NCBI GenBank assembly: GCA_010645155.1
Contig: CM021320.1
Coordinates: 9,238,211-9,302,210 of the forward strand
DNA from: Tigriopus japonicus
Lineage: Eukaryota > Arthropoda > Copepoda > Harpacticoida > Harpacticidae
Direction of reading: 5' to 3'
DNA: 64,000 bases
Below, in pieces: positions 1 through 11,262 of this stretch. How positions within the stretch are numbered: the first letter of the stretch is position 1; the number at the start of each line of letters is the position of its first letter. The translations under genes and the position numbers were made by a program. Under the pieces are notes generated by a model. It had not been told where the DNA came from. It saw nothing but the letters and a program-made list of their open reading frames with translations, and did not search any database.

Positions 1-255
1 ATCGTCGAAATCAAATGATGATTTTCCAAGCAATTGAATTTGTGAACTAAAGGAATCATAAAACTGAGGGGGACATTCTTTTTAGAATTCCTCGACCTTG
101 CCGTTGAGCTTTAAAGACAAAAAAAGCCCTTAAATAAAACGTGTGACAAAAAGAAGAAAAAAGAAGAATTCCTTTTTAATTAAAAAATGGTTTACGTTAA
201 CTCTACTTAAGGAAAAGGCTTATCTTTCGTGGTAATTCTTGCTCGCAAGTGGAAT
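1..255. other. Unassigned AT-rich sequence at window start
   Basis: No reading frame, repeat copy or RNA gene could be supported here. The stretch ends at the TTAA that flanks the foldback element. Confidence 0.4.
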
Positions 256-259
256 TTAA

Positions 260-2774
260 AGGTCGGTTGTTGAGGTAGTTTGAAAGTATAGTAGAATCAT
301 GTAGGCCGCATGTTAACGCGCCTAATTCAAAAGCGAGAGTATACCAAAATCAAGTCAGATTAACCGGCCTTGACTTGTGACAACTCCTGGGTTTGAAGGG
401 CAGCAGATGGGGAGAGTATATACGCGAAGAATGCTAATTCGACTTGATTTTGCCATACTCTTGCTTGTAAATTACGTGCGTTTACATGCGGTCTCATCAT
501 ATGCCGAAACATAGAATGAGCCAGGGATAACCTATATAATAGTATTAATACTGGATGCGAACTCGCGGAATTTCTCCGGCACGCAACCTCCGGTATGAGG
601 CCGAGATTCGTAAACAAGAAGAACAAACCGCCATGTTGGGAGCGGAAAATCAAACGGAAATCGACCAAGAGTCCTAAAGATAGTGCGCCAATCGGGGTTT
701 TCTGTGTTTCAAGCGGGTCCAGCCAAGTCTTAGCCTTGGTAAAGGTCAACCCCACGCCCCAAAATCAGTCTGATGTGGGTGTTTCGAAGACATTAAGTTC
801 AGCCAAGAACGAGTGAATGAAATAGTGAATGAATGAATGACCACATCATGGAGTGCGAGTGAACCCCCCACAAGGTGTCTTTTCTACAAGATGACGATCA
901 AAGTGATCAAATGAAGTCTGATGATGACTAGGTTACCGGCTACAACCTTCGGAAGTGATAGACCTAACTACAGCAAAAAGAACGAATATGGACCAGAATC
1001 TGAGCCCAAATTCCTCTTTTGCGCCAAAGGATTAAGAAGAAACTTTCCCACGGACCAAAACGGGAAGTTTCTTTATGCTCATCCATTGAACAACTTAAGA
1101 ATATCTTACCATTCCTTGAATTATCAACAACAAAATAGCGGGGTTTTCCGAGCTTATCTATTATCCGATTTGAACGTCTTATTAATATCTTTGAACTTAC
1201 AATTGAACCCATCCATCAATATTTCAGGTATTATCCTGAACTGAATTAACACATGCCAAACTTTGTATGAAATCAAGGTTGTTATAGGTTGTGAGATTGT
1301 CAACTTGGCATAACATGTTCTATAAATGATGGTCCTTTTTCGAATTTCCTTTATTGTATGGTTGTGTCTTTTAGTTCAGGATAAGAAGGACAGGTAAGAT
1401 ACTCTTAAGTTGTTCAAGTTGTGTGATGGACGAGTGCGATAAAACTCCCCGTTTTGATCCGGGTGAGAGTATGTGGGGAAAGTTGGTTCTTAATCCCTTT
1501 TCAAGAGGAATTTGCGTTCGGATTAAGGTCAATATAGAACAAAGAAAGAAGAAGTCCTCAGTGTCAAGAATTCGATCAAATGAAGAACAAATTAAGATGA
1601 CTTTGAAACCTATCAGGTGGACCTACTAGCAATGGATGGGCTCAATATTTTGATCTGCCTTTGGAGTCAGTCAGCCCAAATTGGTGATCTGACAGTCTAA
1701 CCCGAATTACATGGACCCTCCCAAAGTCTTTGGAATGAAATGCTCCCATCAAGACTGAATTGTGTGGATTTTTTCATTCAATCTGATTGTTAATTCCTGG
1801 ACAAGGGGATCTAAGAAGATCAATCAAACCTTATCAAGCCTGTAGAGCCTATCCCTGCAATGATAAGACATGATCCTTTGGTCCTGAAGGACCCTTAGCC
1901 CCAGTCCTGCGTGGTCCCGACCTTCTTGAGCCCCAAGACTTGAAACATTTTCAATCAAATCCACAATCAAGGCTTTAATCCTCATGTTTTTCACTCATTT
2001 TGTCTCAAGGACGTTGTGATTGCCTTTGTTCCTGTTCCAATCCGGATCAGATGGCTGATCTGATCCAGAACCGTCAAAAGTGCCCTTCAATGGTTATAGC
2101 CAACAACATCTCTGACTTGGACTCCATCTTGTTTCAAAATGAGACCATTCTTGTTTTTTCATTTTCTTATGGAAATGGTTCCTGCGTTGTGGAGGTGTTG
2201 AAGAGGATGGAAGATGAGTAACACTCCAGATACCACCACAGATACTTCTGTTAAGCATTATTTCACTGAAGTTGGACTAATGGGTGAAGCAAGATTCCAT
2301 CTACGTATTTTCCTCATTCTTATGAGGACTAAAATCCTTTGGAGAGTTGAATGTCAAAAGTTCATGAGACGAGTAAAAAGAGTGCTGGGACTTCTAAAAT
2401 CAAGGTGAAGAACATCCAGTCCACAAATATTAACACAAAAAGTTTGCGTGAATTCTTTCAAAACACATGTTCAACAGTTTTAGACATTAATAAGGAATAA
2501 ATGACGTCGTGTCAAAATATAGCCTCGGCCTCATACCATTTTTTCAAAAATCGGAGTTCGTGTCCACCCCTTTCAGGGGTTCCTGAATGAGCATATGAGA
2601 CGGAGTAGAAATAACCATGCTCGTACAAGTTTCGTTACATAAGGTGTGATTGAAAAACGCAGCTTATTTAGCGAAACTTGATTGAGCATGGTTATTTCTA
2701 CTCCTTCTCATATGCTTCGTCTATGCTTCTAGATATGCTTCTACTATATTTCCAAACTACCTCAACAACCAACC
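260..2774. mobile_element. TTAA-flanked foldback element, split by a hAT-type insertion
   Basis: The outer arms at about 260-305 (GGTCGGTTGTTGAGG and onward) and 2722-2774 are inverted copies of each other. TTAA lies at both outer edges (256-259 and 2775-2778), the target signature of piggyBac- and Kolobok-type elements. Two inner hairpins are visible: 299-361 pairs with 442-505, and 2590-2620 pairs with 2690-2712. Bases 522-2592 are a later hAT-type insertion plus one target copy, so the original element was only about 440 bp. It has no coding capacity. Superfamily assignment rests on TTAA alone, and the left edge has one extra A. Confidence 0.6.
522..2584 (+). mobile_element. Non-autonomous hAT-type element, copy A1 (2.06 kb)
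   Basis: The element begins CAGGGATAACC and ends GGGGTTCCT. It is flanked by a perfect 8-bp direct repeat, GAATGAGC (514-521 and 2585-2592), the duplication length typical of the hAT superfamily. The terminal regions are imperfect inverted repeats of about 100 bp sharing TATGAGGCCGAG. Inside, about 1037-1130 and 1376-1486 are inverted copies of each other. The small frames within (for example 921-1244) recur in copy A2 but resemble no transposase, so I treat them as chance. It inserted into the foldback element 260-2774. Confidence 0.82.
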
Positions 2775-2780
2775 TTAAAT

Positions 2781-4724
2781 CAGTCTCAGAAAACAGGAGC
2801 TATTAACATTTTGAAAGTGAATTTTAATGCAGTCATCTGAGAAACATAACTTGCTCTGGCATAAATAAGTTCTTAAAATTCGGAAGGAATTCCACTACAA
2901 ACGTTTTTGGACCAAAAGCAATCGACTTATCTTCTATTCTTCATTCCCGATAGGGAGTCGGATGTCGCATTTCGGTCCATCACTAGGTGTAATAGATTGT
3001 GTTTACCCCTTGTATCTTAAATTTGGTTCGAATGCATCTCCGAAGAAAAATCCAATAAAGCCCACGATACTGTTTCCTGGAAACTAAATCTTCGCCCAAT
3101 TGATAGAGAGTAATGTTGGAACGAGAAGATGCATGTTTGTTAGACATTCTCGACGGAGACACAAAGACAACACGAAGGATTTATCTAAGTGAACAGAACC
3201 TTTCAACAAGATACCTACATAACTTGAGCCTTCTTAAACAGGTCAATGTGATATCAGCTTAACCCCATGGGAGGTCCGTTCGTAATGAGTCAAATCAACA
3301 TTTATCCTTGTTTCTCTTATCAATTGAATAAGACGATGTTACTTAAAAATTTTGAAAGCAAATCTATTACATTCTCGTATGTTAAACATACACACCTAAC
3401 CATCTAAAGCTTGTATGGGTTAGCCTAAATATTACTTAGATAGTAGAAAACATACACAATAACCTGAAAATTTCCGATCGGTCTAATGCAAATAACAAGA
3501 GAATGAAGCTGAAAAACTTGCAAGATTCATAATCCAATCGACCATAAAATGTCCTATGTTGAACGGATTCCTAAGATAATAAAAAATGTGAAAAAGATAC
3601 CCTCTAGTTGATGAAAGAAAACCAGCACAAATTGGGTTTCTTAGTGATCTTCTTTTCAATGAGTTTCGATAAGACCTGTCACAGCCAGAGGCTAGGCTCC
3701 CAATGAAAGGATCCTATTTTACAATTTTCCTCCTCAAGGTTAAGACGACATACACTTGGCTCAAAATGGCTTGGGTCATTTTAACAAGAATTGGAGTGTC
3801 CATAGAATGAATTATCCTTCATTTATTACAATGGGTTCTTGTCAGAGGGTGCTGTGAAATTTTAGGCCTTTGGACAACTCCAACGCATTAATAACCGAAA
3901 GTTTCGTTCCTATCCGCATCATTCTTCGTCAAAAACTCTTAAAAAGATCCGTTGAGACCAAACAAACTTTTCCTTTTAAGCGCATTAAAATTTTTGAAGC
4001 ATCAAGATATGAACTTGAGTACTTTGTCATTTGAAGTACTTTTTCTCGTCTATTGTTAGTCGTTTCAGCCATTACTTTGAGCAAAAAGTTTTTTGGAAAG
4101 CCCTTCCTTTTGTGCGTGCAAATATAAAGTAAATTATTTCTGGTTGAAGAGATCTTGTTGTCAGACAAGAAGTTATGAAGGGCGAAGAGACTGATGAAGA
4201 GGGGTCTTACAACCTATTATTGTGTTTTTTTGGTTAATCGTTGGAAACATGTCCAACTGCCATGTTTGATTTGCCGTCTTCTAAATTATTCATAAGCGAC
4301 GTGAGACATCTGTCCATCAAAATACCGCTTGAAATTAACTACACAACTAAATATGTTTGGGTATTGGGTTCCAGATCAGAATTTAAGTCAAAGTTGCTTG
4401 AATATTATTGGTTAATCAAAAGAAGTGATGCATTTGTGATTAACTTGACATTATCCTTTTGTTGTATTGAAAACATTTGTATCCTGAAAGGTTCTCAATG
4501 TGCGCAACCTGTTTTTCTGATTTTGACATTTATATCTTCAGAGTCACTCTCCACGTTACATTTCAATATTTCCATGTTGAAACGAGCCGACCGCAAAAAT
4601 TGGATTTTTTTTGTACTTGCGGATTTTTTTACTAGAAGAAATGCAATTCCTTGTAAACAAATGAATCATTAATTCAATTTGAATTTGTACAAAATCTTAT
4701 CTACCAACAGATTACTGTTGGTAG
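2781..4724. other. Unassigned sequence between the two inverted hAT-type copies
   Basis: This spacer has no supportable gene. The frame at 4241-4672 has no recognisable domain. A short weak similarity links about 4380-4440 to 14560-14620, suggesting old repeat debris. ATCTAGAC at 4725-4732 marks the right limit. Confidence 0.4.
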
Positions 4725-4732
4725 ATCTAGAC

Positions 4733-4779
4733 AGGAACCCCTGAAAGGGGTATTTATACTTTTATATAGGCTATCCTTG
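4733..4779 (-). mobile_element. 47-bp miniature derivative of the A-family hAT-type element
   Basis: This piece consists of only the two ends of the A family joined together: AGGAACCCCTGAAAGGGGT at the left, then a diverged version of the other end finishing CTATCCTTG. It is flanked by ATCTAGAC on both sides (4725-4732 and 4780-4787). The right-hand ATCTAGAC is also the left target copy of the full-length element A2. All internal sequence is missing. Confidence 0.85.
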
Positions 4780-4787
4780 ATCTAGAC

Positions 4788-6838
4788 AGGAACCCCTGAA
4801 AGGGGTGGACACGAACTCCGATTTTTGAAAAAATGGTATGAGGCCGAGGCCATATTTTGACACAATGTCATTTATTCCTTATTAACGAGTAAAACTGTTG
4901 AACATGCATCTTGAAAGCATTCAGGTTAACTTTTTGTGTTAATATTTATTGACTAATTGTTCTTTACCTTGATTTTAGAGGTCCCAGCACTCCTTTTACT
5001 CGTCTCATGAACTTTTGACATTCAGCTCTCCAAAGGATTTTAGTCCTCTTAACAATCAGGAAAATACATAGATGGAATCTTGCTTCACCCAATAGTCCAA
5101 CTTTTGTGAAACAATGCTAAATAGAAGTATCTGTGGTGATATCTGGAGGGTTACTCCTCTCCCATCCTCATCAGCACCTCCACGACGCAGGAACCATTTC
5201 TATAGGAAAATGAAGGAATGAGAATAGTCTCATTTTGAAACAAGATGGAGTCCAAGTCGGAGATGTTGTTGGCTATAACTATTGAATGGCACTTTTGACG
5301 GTTCTGGATCAGATCAGCCATCTGATCCTGATTGGAATTGGAACAAAGGCAATCACGACGTCCTTGAGACAAAATAAGTGAAAAACATGAGGATTAAATC
5401 CTGGATTGTGGATTTGATTGAAAATGTTTCAAGTCTTGGGGCTCAAGAAGGTCAGGACCACGCAGGACTGGGGCTAAGGGTCCTTCAGGACCAGAGGATC
5501 ATGTCTTTTCATTGCAGGGATAGGCTCTACGTGCTTGATAGGGTTTCATTGATCTTCTTAGTTCTTAGATCCCTTTGTCCAGGAATTAACAATCAAATTG
5601 AGTCAAAAAATCCACACAATTCAATCTTGGTGGGAGCATTTCATTCTCAAGACTTTGAGAGGGTCCATGTAATCCGGGTTAGACTGTCAGATCACCAATT
5701 TGGGCTGACTGAGTCAAAAGGCAAATCAAAATATTGAGCCCATCCATTGCTAGTAGCCACACCTGATATGTTTCGAAGTCATCTTAATTTGTTCTTCATT
5801 TGATCGAATTCTTGACACTGAGGACTTCTTCTTTCTTTGTTCCATGTGGACCTTAATGCGAACGCAGATTCCTCTTGGACAGGAACCAAATTTACCCCAC
5901 AAACTCTCCTCCGGATCAAAACGGGGATTTTTATCACGCTCATCCATTAGACAACTTGAACAACCTAAGAATATCTTACCTGTCCTTGAATTATCCTGAA
6001 CTAAAAGAAACAACCATATAATAAAAGAAATTTGAGGATGGACCATCATTTATAGAACAATGCCAAGGTGACACAACCTAAAACAAACTTGATTTCATAC
6101 AAAGTTTGGCATGTGTTAGTTAAGTTCAGGATAATACATGGATGGGTTCAATTGTAAGTTCAAAGATATTAATAAGACGTTCAAATCGGATAATAGATAA
6201 GCTCGGAAAACCCCGCTATTTTGTTGTTGATAATTCAAGGAATGGTAAGATATTCTTAAGTTGTTCAATGGATGAGCATAAAGAAACTTCCCGTTTTGGT
6301 CCGTGGGAAAGTTTCTTCTTAATCCTTTGGCGCAAAAGAGGAATTTGGGCTCAGATTCTGGTCCATATTCGTTCTTTTTGCTGTAGTTAGGTCTATCACT
6401 TCCGAAGGTTGTAGCCGGTAACCTAGTCATCATCAGACTTCATTTGATCACTTTGATCGTCATCTTGTAGAAAAGACACCTTGTGGGGGGTTCACTCGCA
6501 CTCCATGATGTGGTCATTCATTCATTCACTATTTCATTCACTCGTTCTTGGCTGAACTTAATGTCTTCGAAACACCCACATCAGACTGATTTTGGGGCGT
6601 GGGGTTGACCTTTACCAAGGCTAAGACTTGGCTGGACCCGCTTGAAACACAGAAAACCCCGATTGGCGCACTATCTTTAGGACTCTTGGTCGATTTCCGT
6701 TTGATTTTCCACTCCCAACATGGCCGTTTGTACTTCTTGTTTACTTACGAACTCTCGGCCTCATCCGTGTGAGGTTGCGAGCTAGGAAATTCCGCGAGTT
6801 CGTATCCAGTATTTATACTATTATATAGGTTATCCCTG
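4788..6838 (-). mobile_element. Non-autonomous hAT-type element, copy A2 (2.05 kb, inverted)
   Basis: The element starts AGGAACCCC and ends GGTTATCCCTG. It is flanked by the perfect 8-bp repeat ATCTAGAC (4780-4787 and 6839-6846). It is the reverse-complement homologue of A1 along its whole length, with scattered substitutions and small indels. The two copies therefore form arms of about 2 kb separated by 2.2 kb. No transposase frame was found. Confidence 0.85.
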
Positions 6839-6913
6839 ATCTAGACAACCAATTATACCAAAACAAAAGAAAAATAATTTACTAATTTTGATTTATTGAG
6901 TCTTTTTTTTATT

Positions 6914-7110
6914 GTTGGTGCTAGGGTCGGAGGGTTGAGTCTCGCCCGGCCAACGAAGCCAGCCATCACATCGTCCAAAGTTTTTTCCGATAGGCAATTT
7001 CAAGTCTGGTATCAGAACGGTTCTCCGTCTGTGGGTGTGGATTAACGTCTAAAATTTTCCTTAAGAACAGTCGGGGAGGAGAATTGAACCTGAGACCTCT
7101 CTCACTATAG
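6914..7110 (-). mobile_element. tRNA-derived SINE, family 1, minus copy
   Basis: Read on the minus strand this is a family-1 SINE: a B-box-like GGTTCAATTC in the tRNA-like head near 7085, then a body shared with the copies at 7121, 10674 and 20094 (for example GAGAACCRTTCTGATACC). The tail faces the window start. It sits head-to-head with the plus copy at 7121. Confidence 0.7.
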
Positions 7111-7120
7111 AGAGAGAGGG

Positions 7121-7366
7121 AGGAGACGTGGTGTCGTGGTTAGCGCAGTTTCCTGTAGTGAGAGAGGTCCCAGGTTCGATTCTCCTCCCCGACCGTTCTC
7201 AAGGAAACTTTTAGACGCTAATCCTCACCCACAGACGGAGAACCAATCTGATACCGGACACGAGATTGCCTATCAGAAATGATTTGGAAGATGTGATGGC
7301 TGGCTTCGCTGGCCGGGCGAGGCTCAAACCTCCGACTCTAGCACCCACAATTAAAAAAAAAAATAT
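7121..7366 (+). mobile_element. tRNA-derived SINE, family 1, plus copy
   Basis: The tRNA-like head carries an A-box-like TGGTTAGCGCAG near 7137 and a perfect B box GGTTCGATTC near 7174. The body is shared with three other copies in the window, and an A-rich tail ends at about 7366. RNA polymerase III promoter boxes and an A-rich tail define a SINE; mobility depends on a partner LINE. The inverted neighbour at 6914-7110 forms a hairpin-capable pair with it. Confidence 0.75.
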
Positions 7367-7399
7367 AGGAAACTGCTCTAACTACGACGCCACGTCTCC

Positions 7400-7535
7400 T
7401 CCCTTAAGGATTTCTCCCGACAGCTTCAATCCGACCCCCAATAGGATTCGAACCTACGCCATCTAGGGAAGCACTTACACTCGGCACTTTTAAGAAGGCG
7501 CTAGTACGCGTGGCCACTCTAGCTTTCTTGTAATG
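7400..7535 (-). mobile_element. tRNA-derived SINE, family 2, minus copy
   Basis: On the minus strand this has a tRNA-like head with AGAGTGGCCACGCGTACTAG and the B box GGTTCGAATCC, then the shared body GAAGCTGTCGGGAGAAATCC. Copies recur at 9397, 13838 and 39640. The A box is compatible with a leucine- or serine-tRNA ancestor, but the parent tRNA is uncertain. Confidence 0.7.
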
Positions 7536-8596
7536 TTGTAATGCTTGATAATTTCCTAATAAGGTATCGAATTAACTTTGCTTAAAGTATTAACACATGT
7601 TATCAATTGCAATGGTTACAATTAAAAGTAATCTCCACATATCTATCACAGAACTTCGAATAACTTGTGTTTTTTATAAGAAAACATATTGGAATATTAG
7701 TGATAACCTTTACTGCGATTTTTTTCAAGACGTTGGAGGGTGCCCTAACTAAAAAAAACACTGATTTTTTGGAAAGTGAGGCTTTCCAGCTGTTATGTGG
7801 ACAACGTGTTTCAATAGAGACCCTTCCTTTTGAGGTCACGTCGGCCCAAGCAGGCCCCAAAAAACAGGAATAAAACTAGAATGCGTCAAAGTAATCTTTC
7901 TTCTTCGCATCGTTTGCGATCATTAATTTCAGCGAGAAGGTCGACCAAACACTCTAATATAAATAGGATCTTCAGATGAATCCTTGAAATTGTTCTAAAG
8001 AGGCTACAAAACGATCTGCCCAAAATTACAAATCCGTCAGTTCGGGCAGAAAGTCTTGGCAAACTTCCCAAGAGTTTATTTGCCAAAATTACGATCCCGT
8101 TTAATAGCTCTTTGTTCGCTTTCTGAACTATTTGTTTACATTTTTGAACAAGGACCTCTTCTTATGTGTAAAAACTTCAAACCCATGACAATGTTGACAA
8201 AAAACAATAATGTGCAAATAGGCCTAATGTAACGTAAACGTTTGGCAGCCCTCAGAAGATTGTGTGACTTGCCATGCTCATCAAGGACTTCTCAACAAAG
8301 GACAAGTTTACGGTCTGAGGCTGCACAACTTGAGGCCTAAGAAGCAATAAAAAACAATATTTTTTTGACTCAGCTTGTTAAAACAGAAGTCATTGTCTTA
8401 CAATGAGTACAGTCAAATAAGAATACAAAAATAAAACCAAATAATACCTCAAATACAATTGCTGTATGAATCATTGAAGCTCAAGAAATTGATGAACTAT
8501 AACAAAACATGATTTTTAGCTTACAAAATCTTTATAGGAACTTGGATTTTTGACAAATTGATCTTTGTCTTCTGAAAAAATCTCTACTATATTTCA
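7536..8596. other. Unassigned sequence
   Basis: Short overlapping frames on both strands here (for example 7603-7860) show no domain and no splice structure. I see no gene. Confidence 0.4.
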
Positions 8597-8604
8597 CTAC
8601 AATA

Positions 8605-9286
8605 TAGGGCTGACGATTTTCTCGAACATTTCAATTCTCGAGAATTCGAGAAAAATTCTCGAGAATTCTCGAGAATTTGAGAAAAAGTGAAAATAGCGAA
8701 AAAAATGTACATTAAAAGCTTCCAAAGCACTTGAAATTGTTCTTTTTTCTGAAGTTTATACCAAAATCAAAATGAACATGAGTGTGAAAAACAATGATTG
8801 GACCTCACGGACAAAAATATCTGAAATTTCATTTTAACCTATCTGAAACGTTCTACTGACATTGTTAAAACTTCGGACATTTTCGCATTTTTGGTCAGCT
8901 GTAATTTTCAAAACCGGGGTTTCTTGTACACACCACCACAGCCATTAGAATCTCGAAAAAAATCAGACACAGAATCTTGCCTCGAATCTGGACAGAGAAG
9001 ATTTTGTTTGGGCTGGTTCACGAGTTATTTTCTTGTTCGAATGTACCATCAAGATGTTTATAAAGTTTCAAACATTGCTCATGGCTCCTATTGTTCTTTT
9101 ACTTGAAACTTTTGTTTTGAATGAAACAGTTTTGCCATCAATTCCAAAATATGACCTAGAGTAATCTAATAAAAAATTCTCGAAAATTCTCGAGAATTCG
9201 GAAAAATTCTCGAGAATTTTCGATCCTCGATTTTTTCGAGAAATTCTCGAGAATTCTCGAGCGAGAATTCTCGAGAATCAGCCCTA
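8605..9286. mobile_element. hAT-type MITE with TCTCGAGAATT subterminal repeats
   Basis: The ends are TAGGGCTGA and TCAGCCCTA, flanked by the perfect 8-bp repeat CTACAATA (8597-8604 and 9287-9294). Both subterminal regions (8630-8685 and 9178-9278) are packed with self-complementary CTCGAGAATTCTCGAG-type motifs, likely transposase-binding sites in the parent element. No transposase is encoded. Confidence 0.85.
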
Positions 9287-9396
9287 CTACAATACAACCT
9301 TAAAATTTTGGCAAGTAGAAATTTCCATGTCATTTTTTCCTTCACATTAACATTTTTAAATTTGAAACTGATATTTCCTAGTTTATAGGTTTCAAA

Positions 9397-9545
9397 GGAA
9401 GCCAGAGTGGCCGCGCGTACTAATGCGTTCCAATAAGAGCCGAGTGTAAGTGCTTCCCCAGACGGCGTAGGTTCGAATCCTGTTGGGGATCGAATTGAAG
9501 CTGTCGGGAGAAATCCTTCAATTTACAGGGAATCGGAGTCCTTGT
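9397..9545 (+). mobile_element. tRNA-derived SINE, family 2, plus copy
   Basis: The head has AGAGTGGCCGCGCGTACTAA and the B box GGTTCGAATCC near 9470, then the family body GAAGCTGTCGGGAGAAATCC. It closely matches the copies at 7400 and 39640 in reverse complement. Confidence 0.75.
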
Positions 9546-10508
9546 AGCGTTAGTAAAAAATCCGCAAAAAAAATACAATCCAAAGAAGCATTTTTGCACT
9601 TTTCTTAAAAGATTTCAATTAATTTGTGAGATTGAGATATTTTGGTTAACATGTTAAAAAGGTCCAAGATTTTTTCAGCCTTAAGAACAATTGCAATATT
9701 GAGGTTTGTGTTCTGCCAATTATACACATGGTTTTGAATGTGGTGAACAAAGTGTATACTTCTTTACTCTCCCCAACTCTCTAGATTAAGAAATTACCAA
9801 GAAGTTAACACCTGATTCAAAAATAGAACCATGGAATGACATATGAAGGAGAATCTTAATGAACATTTTGCATGATTTAGGGACCAAGTTGCAAGAGTTT
9901 GACCAATAACATACCAGACAACCTTTTGTGGTTGTTTTATGCTCCCTTGATACCTCCTTCTTCAAGGAAAATTTGTAAACATGTGAAATGGGATTGACAC
10001 ACTAATGCCAAGTTCTACAAAACTTGACATAAGTACTGTGTAAAGAATGTTGCCACCAAAAGCTTTTGCAAACAAGTTAATTGGGCATTAGTAGACTTCA
10101 ATGGAAATTACAGATCCCTGGTTGACATTTTGCATTGAAAAGAGCAATGAATTTTGTACTCAGTTATTTTTGTTCATTTGGTCAAAACTTATATTTATTG
10201 TTCACCCAATTGTCAGGCAAGTTACTGGATTAAACATGGATCAATAGTCCACAAGTGACAGATTTTAAAATGAGAAAGGATAAGAAAACAAGTACTCATG
10301 ACTTGTACCAAAAGGAGCACTATTCTTTAAGCTCATGATGAAGTTGATTTTGGTAATCATGGGTTGTTTGGAGAGTTCTGAATGTTCTTGAAAATATTGA
10401 ATCTTCCATCCAATCATTGGCCTTATCAGTGTGACTAAATTCTAGCCAAGCTTTGAAGCTAAATTATCAAACAAGCTAGGTTTGTGCAACATAAAGCTAA
10501 ATTACACA
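9546..10508. other. Unassigned AT-rich sequence
   Basis: Nothing beyond simple AT-rich DNA was recognised here. Confidence 0.4.
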
Positions 10509-11262
10509 ATAAAAAGCCAAAAAGGCTAAAGTTTGGAAATCTTTTCTTATGATTATAGGATTTCCACCAAAAATAATTTAGGCATAATTGGTATGACCAT
10601 ATTATGATAACACAAGCCTAAGAAAGGCTTTACTTTCAATGCTTCTCATGACATGAAATATTTTTTTGCGAGGGATGAGATGTGGTTTCATGGTTAGCGC
10701 AGTATTCTAAAAAGAGAGAGGTCCCAGGTTCAATTCTCCTCCCAACCTTTCTCAAGGAAAATCTAAAGCTTAATCCACACCCACAGACAGAGAACCATTC
10801 TGATACCAGGCTTGAAATTGACTATTAAAAATATGTGGATGATGGGATACCTGGCTTTGATGGATGGGCAAGGCTCAAGCCTCTAAGAGTAGCGCCAAAA
10901 AAATTACTTTTTACAATTTGCCTTCATGTTACAAATTTAAACTGATATAACATTGCTGACTCGAATATCGGATAACCCCTGTTCAAAACAATTTTCCGAC
11001 TCGACTTTTTTCGAGTCTGACTCGAGCTCAACTCGGACTCGAACTTAGAAACTCGAACTCAACTTGTACTCAAAAAAAGTCGACTCAATCCACCTCTAAT
11101 GCCGGAGTGAAATGTTATGCTCTTTCAAAGTTGGCGACAGGACAACTCAAAAGGCTTGTGTTATCATAATATGGTCATGCCAATTATGCCTTACTTATTT
11201 TTGGTGGAAATCCTATAATCATAAGAAAAGATTTCCAAACTTTAGCTTTTTGTGAGTACAAA
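10509..11262. mobile_element. Foldback element with 110-bp arms around a SINE
   Basis: About 10509-10626 and 11152-11262 are inverted copies (TTTGGAAATCTTTTCTTATG with the following TATAGGATTTCCACC, and its reverse complement). The spacer holds a family-1 SINE (10674-10900) and a CTCGA-rich segment (10958-11096) whose right edge looks like one end of a hAT-type element. The arms could be one foldback element later invaded. Flanking target duplications were not identified. Confidence 0.6.
10674..10900 (+). mobile_element. tRNA-derived SINE, family 1, diverged copy
   Basis: It carries the family-1 head (ATGGTTAGCGCAGT, then the B-box-like GGTTCAATTCTCC) and the full family body. It is more diverged than the copy at 7121, suggesting an older insertion. 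Confidence 0.7.

Noticed and set aside
921..1244. Frames of 82-107 residues present in both A-family hAT-type copies (also 6116-6433)
   Set aside because: Conservation follows from the copies being the same transposon. The frames exist on both strands of the same bases and match no transposase.
4241..4672. 143-codon frame as a gene
   Set aside because: No domain; AT-rich codons; weak similarity to another non-coding region at 14.5 kb suggests repeat debris.
7137..7200. A functional tRNA gene
   Set aside because: A and B boxes are present, but the rest does not fold as a cloverleaf. The same body follows in four copies, which identifies a SINE.
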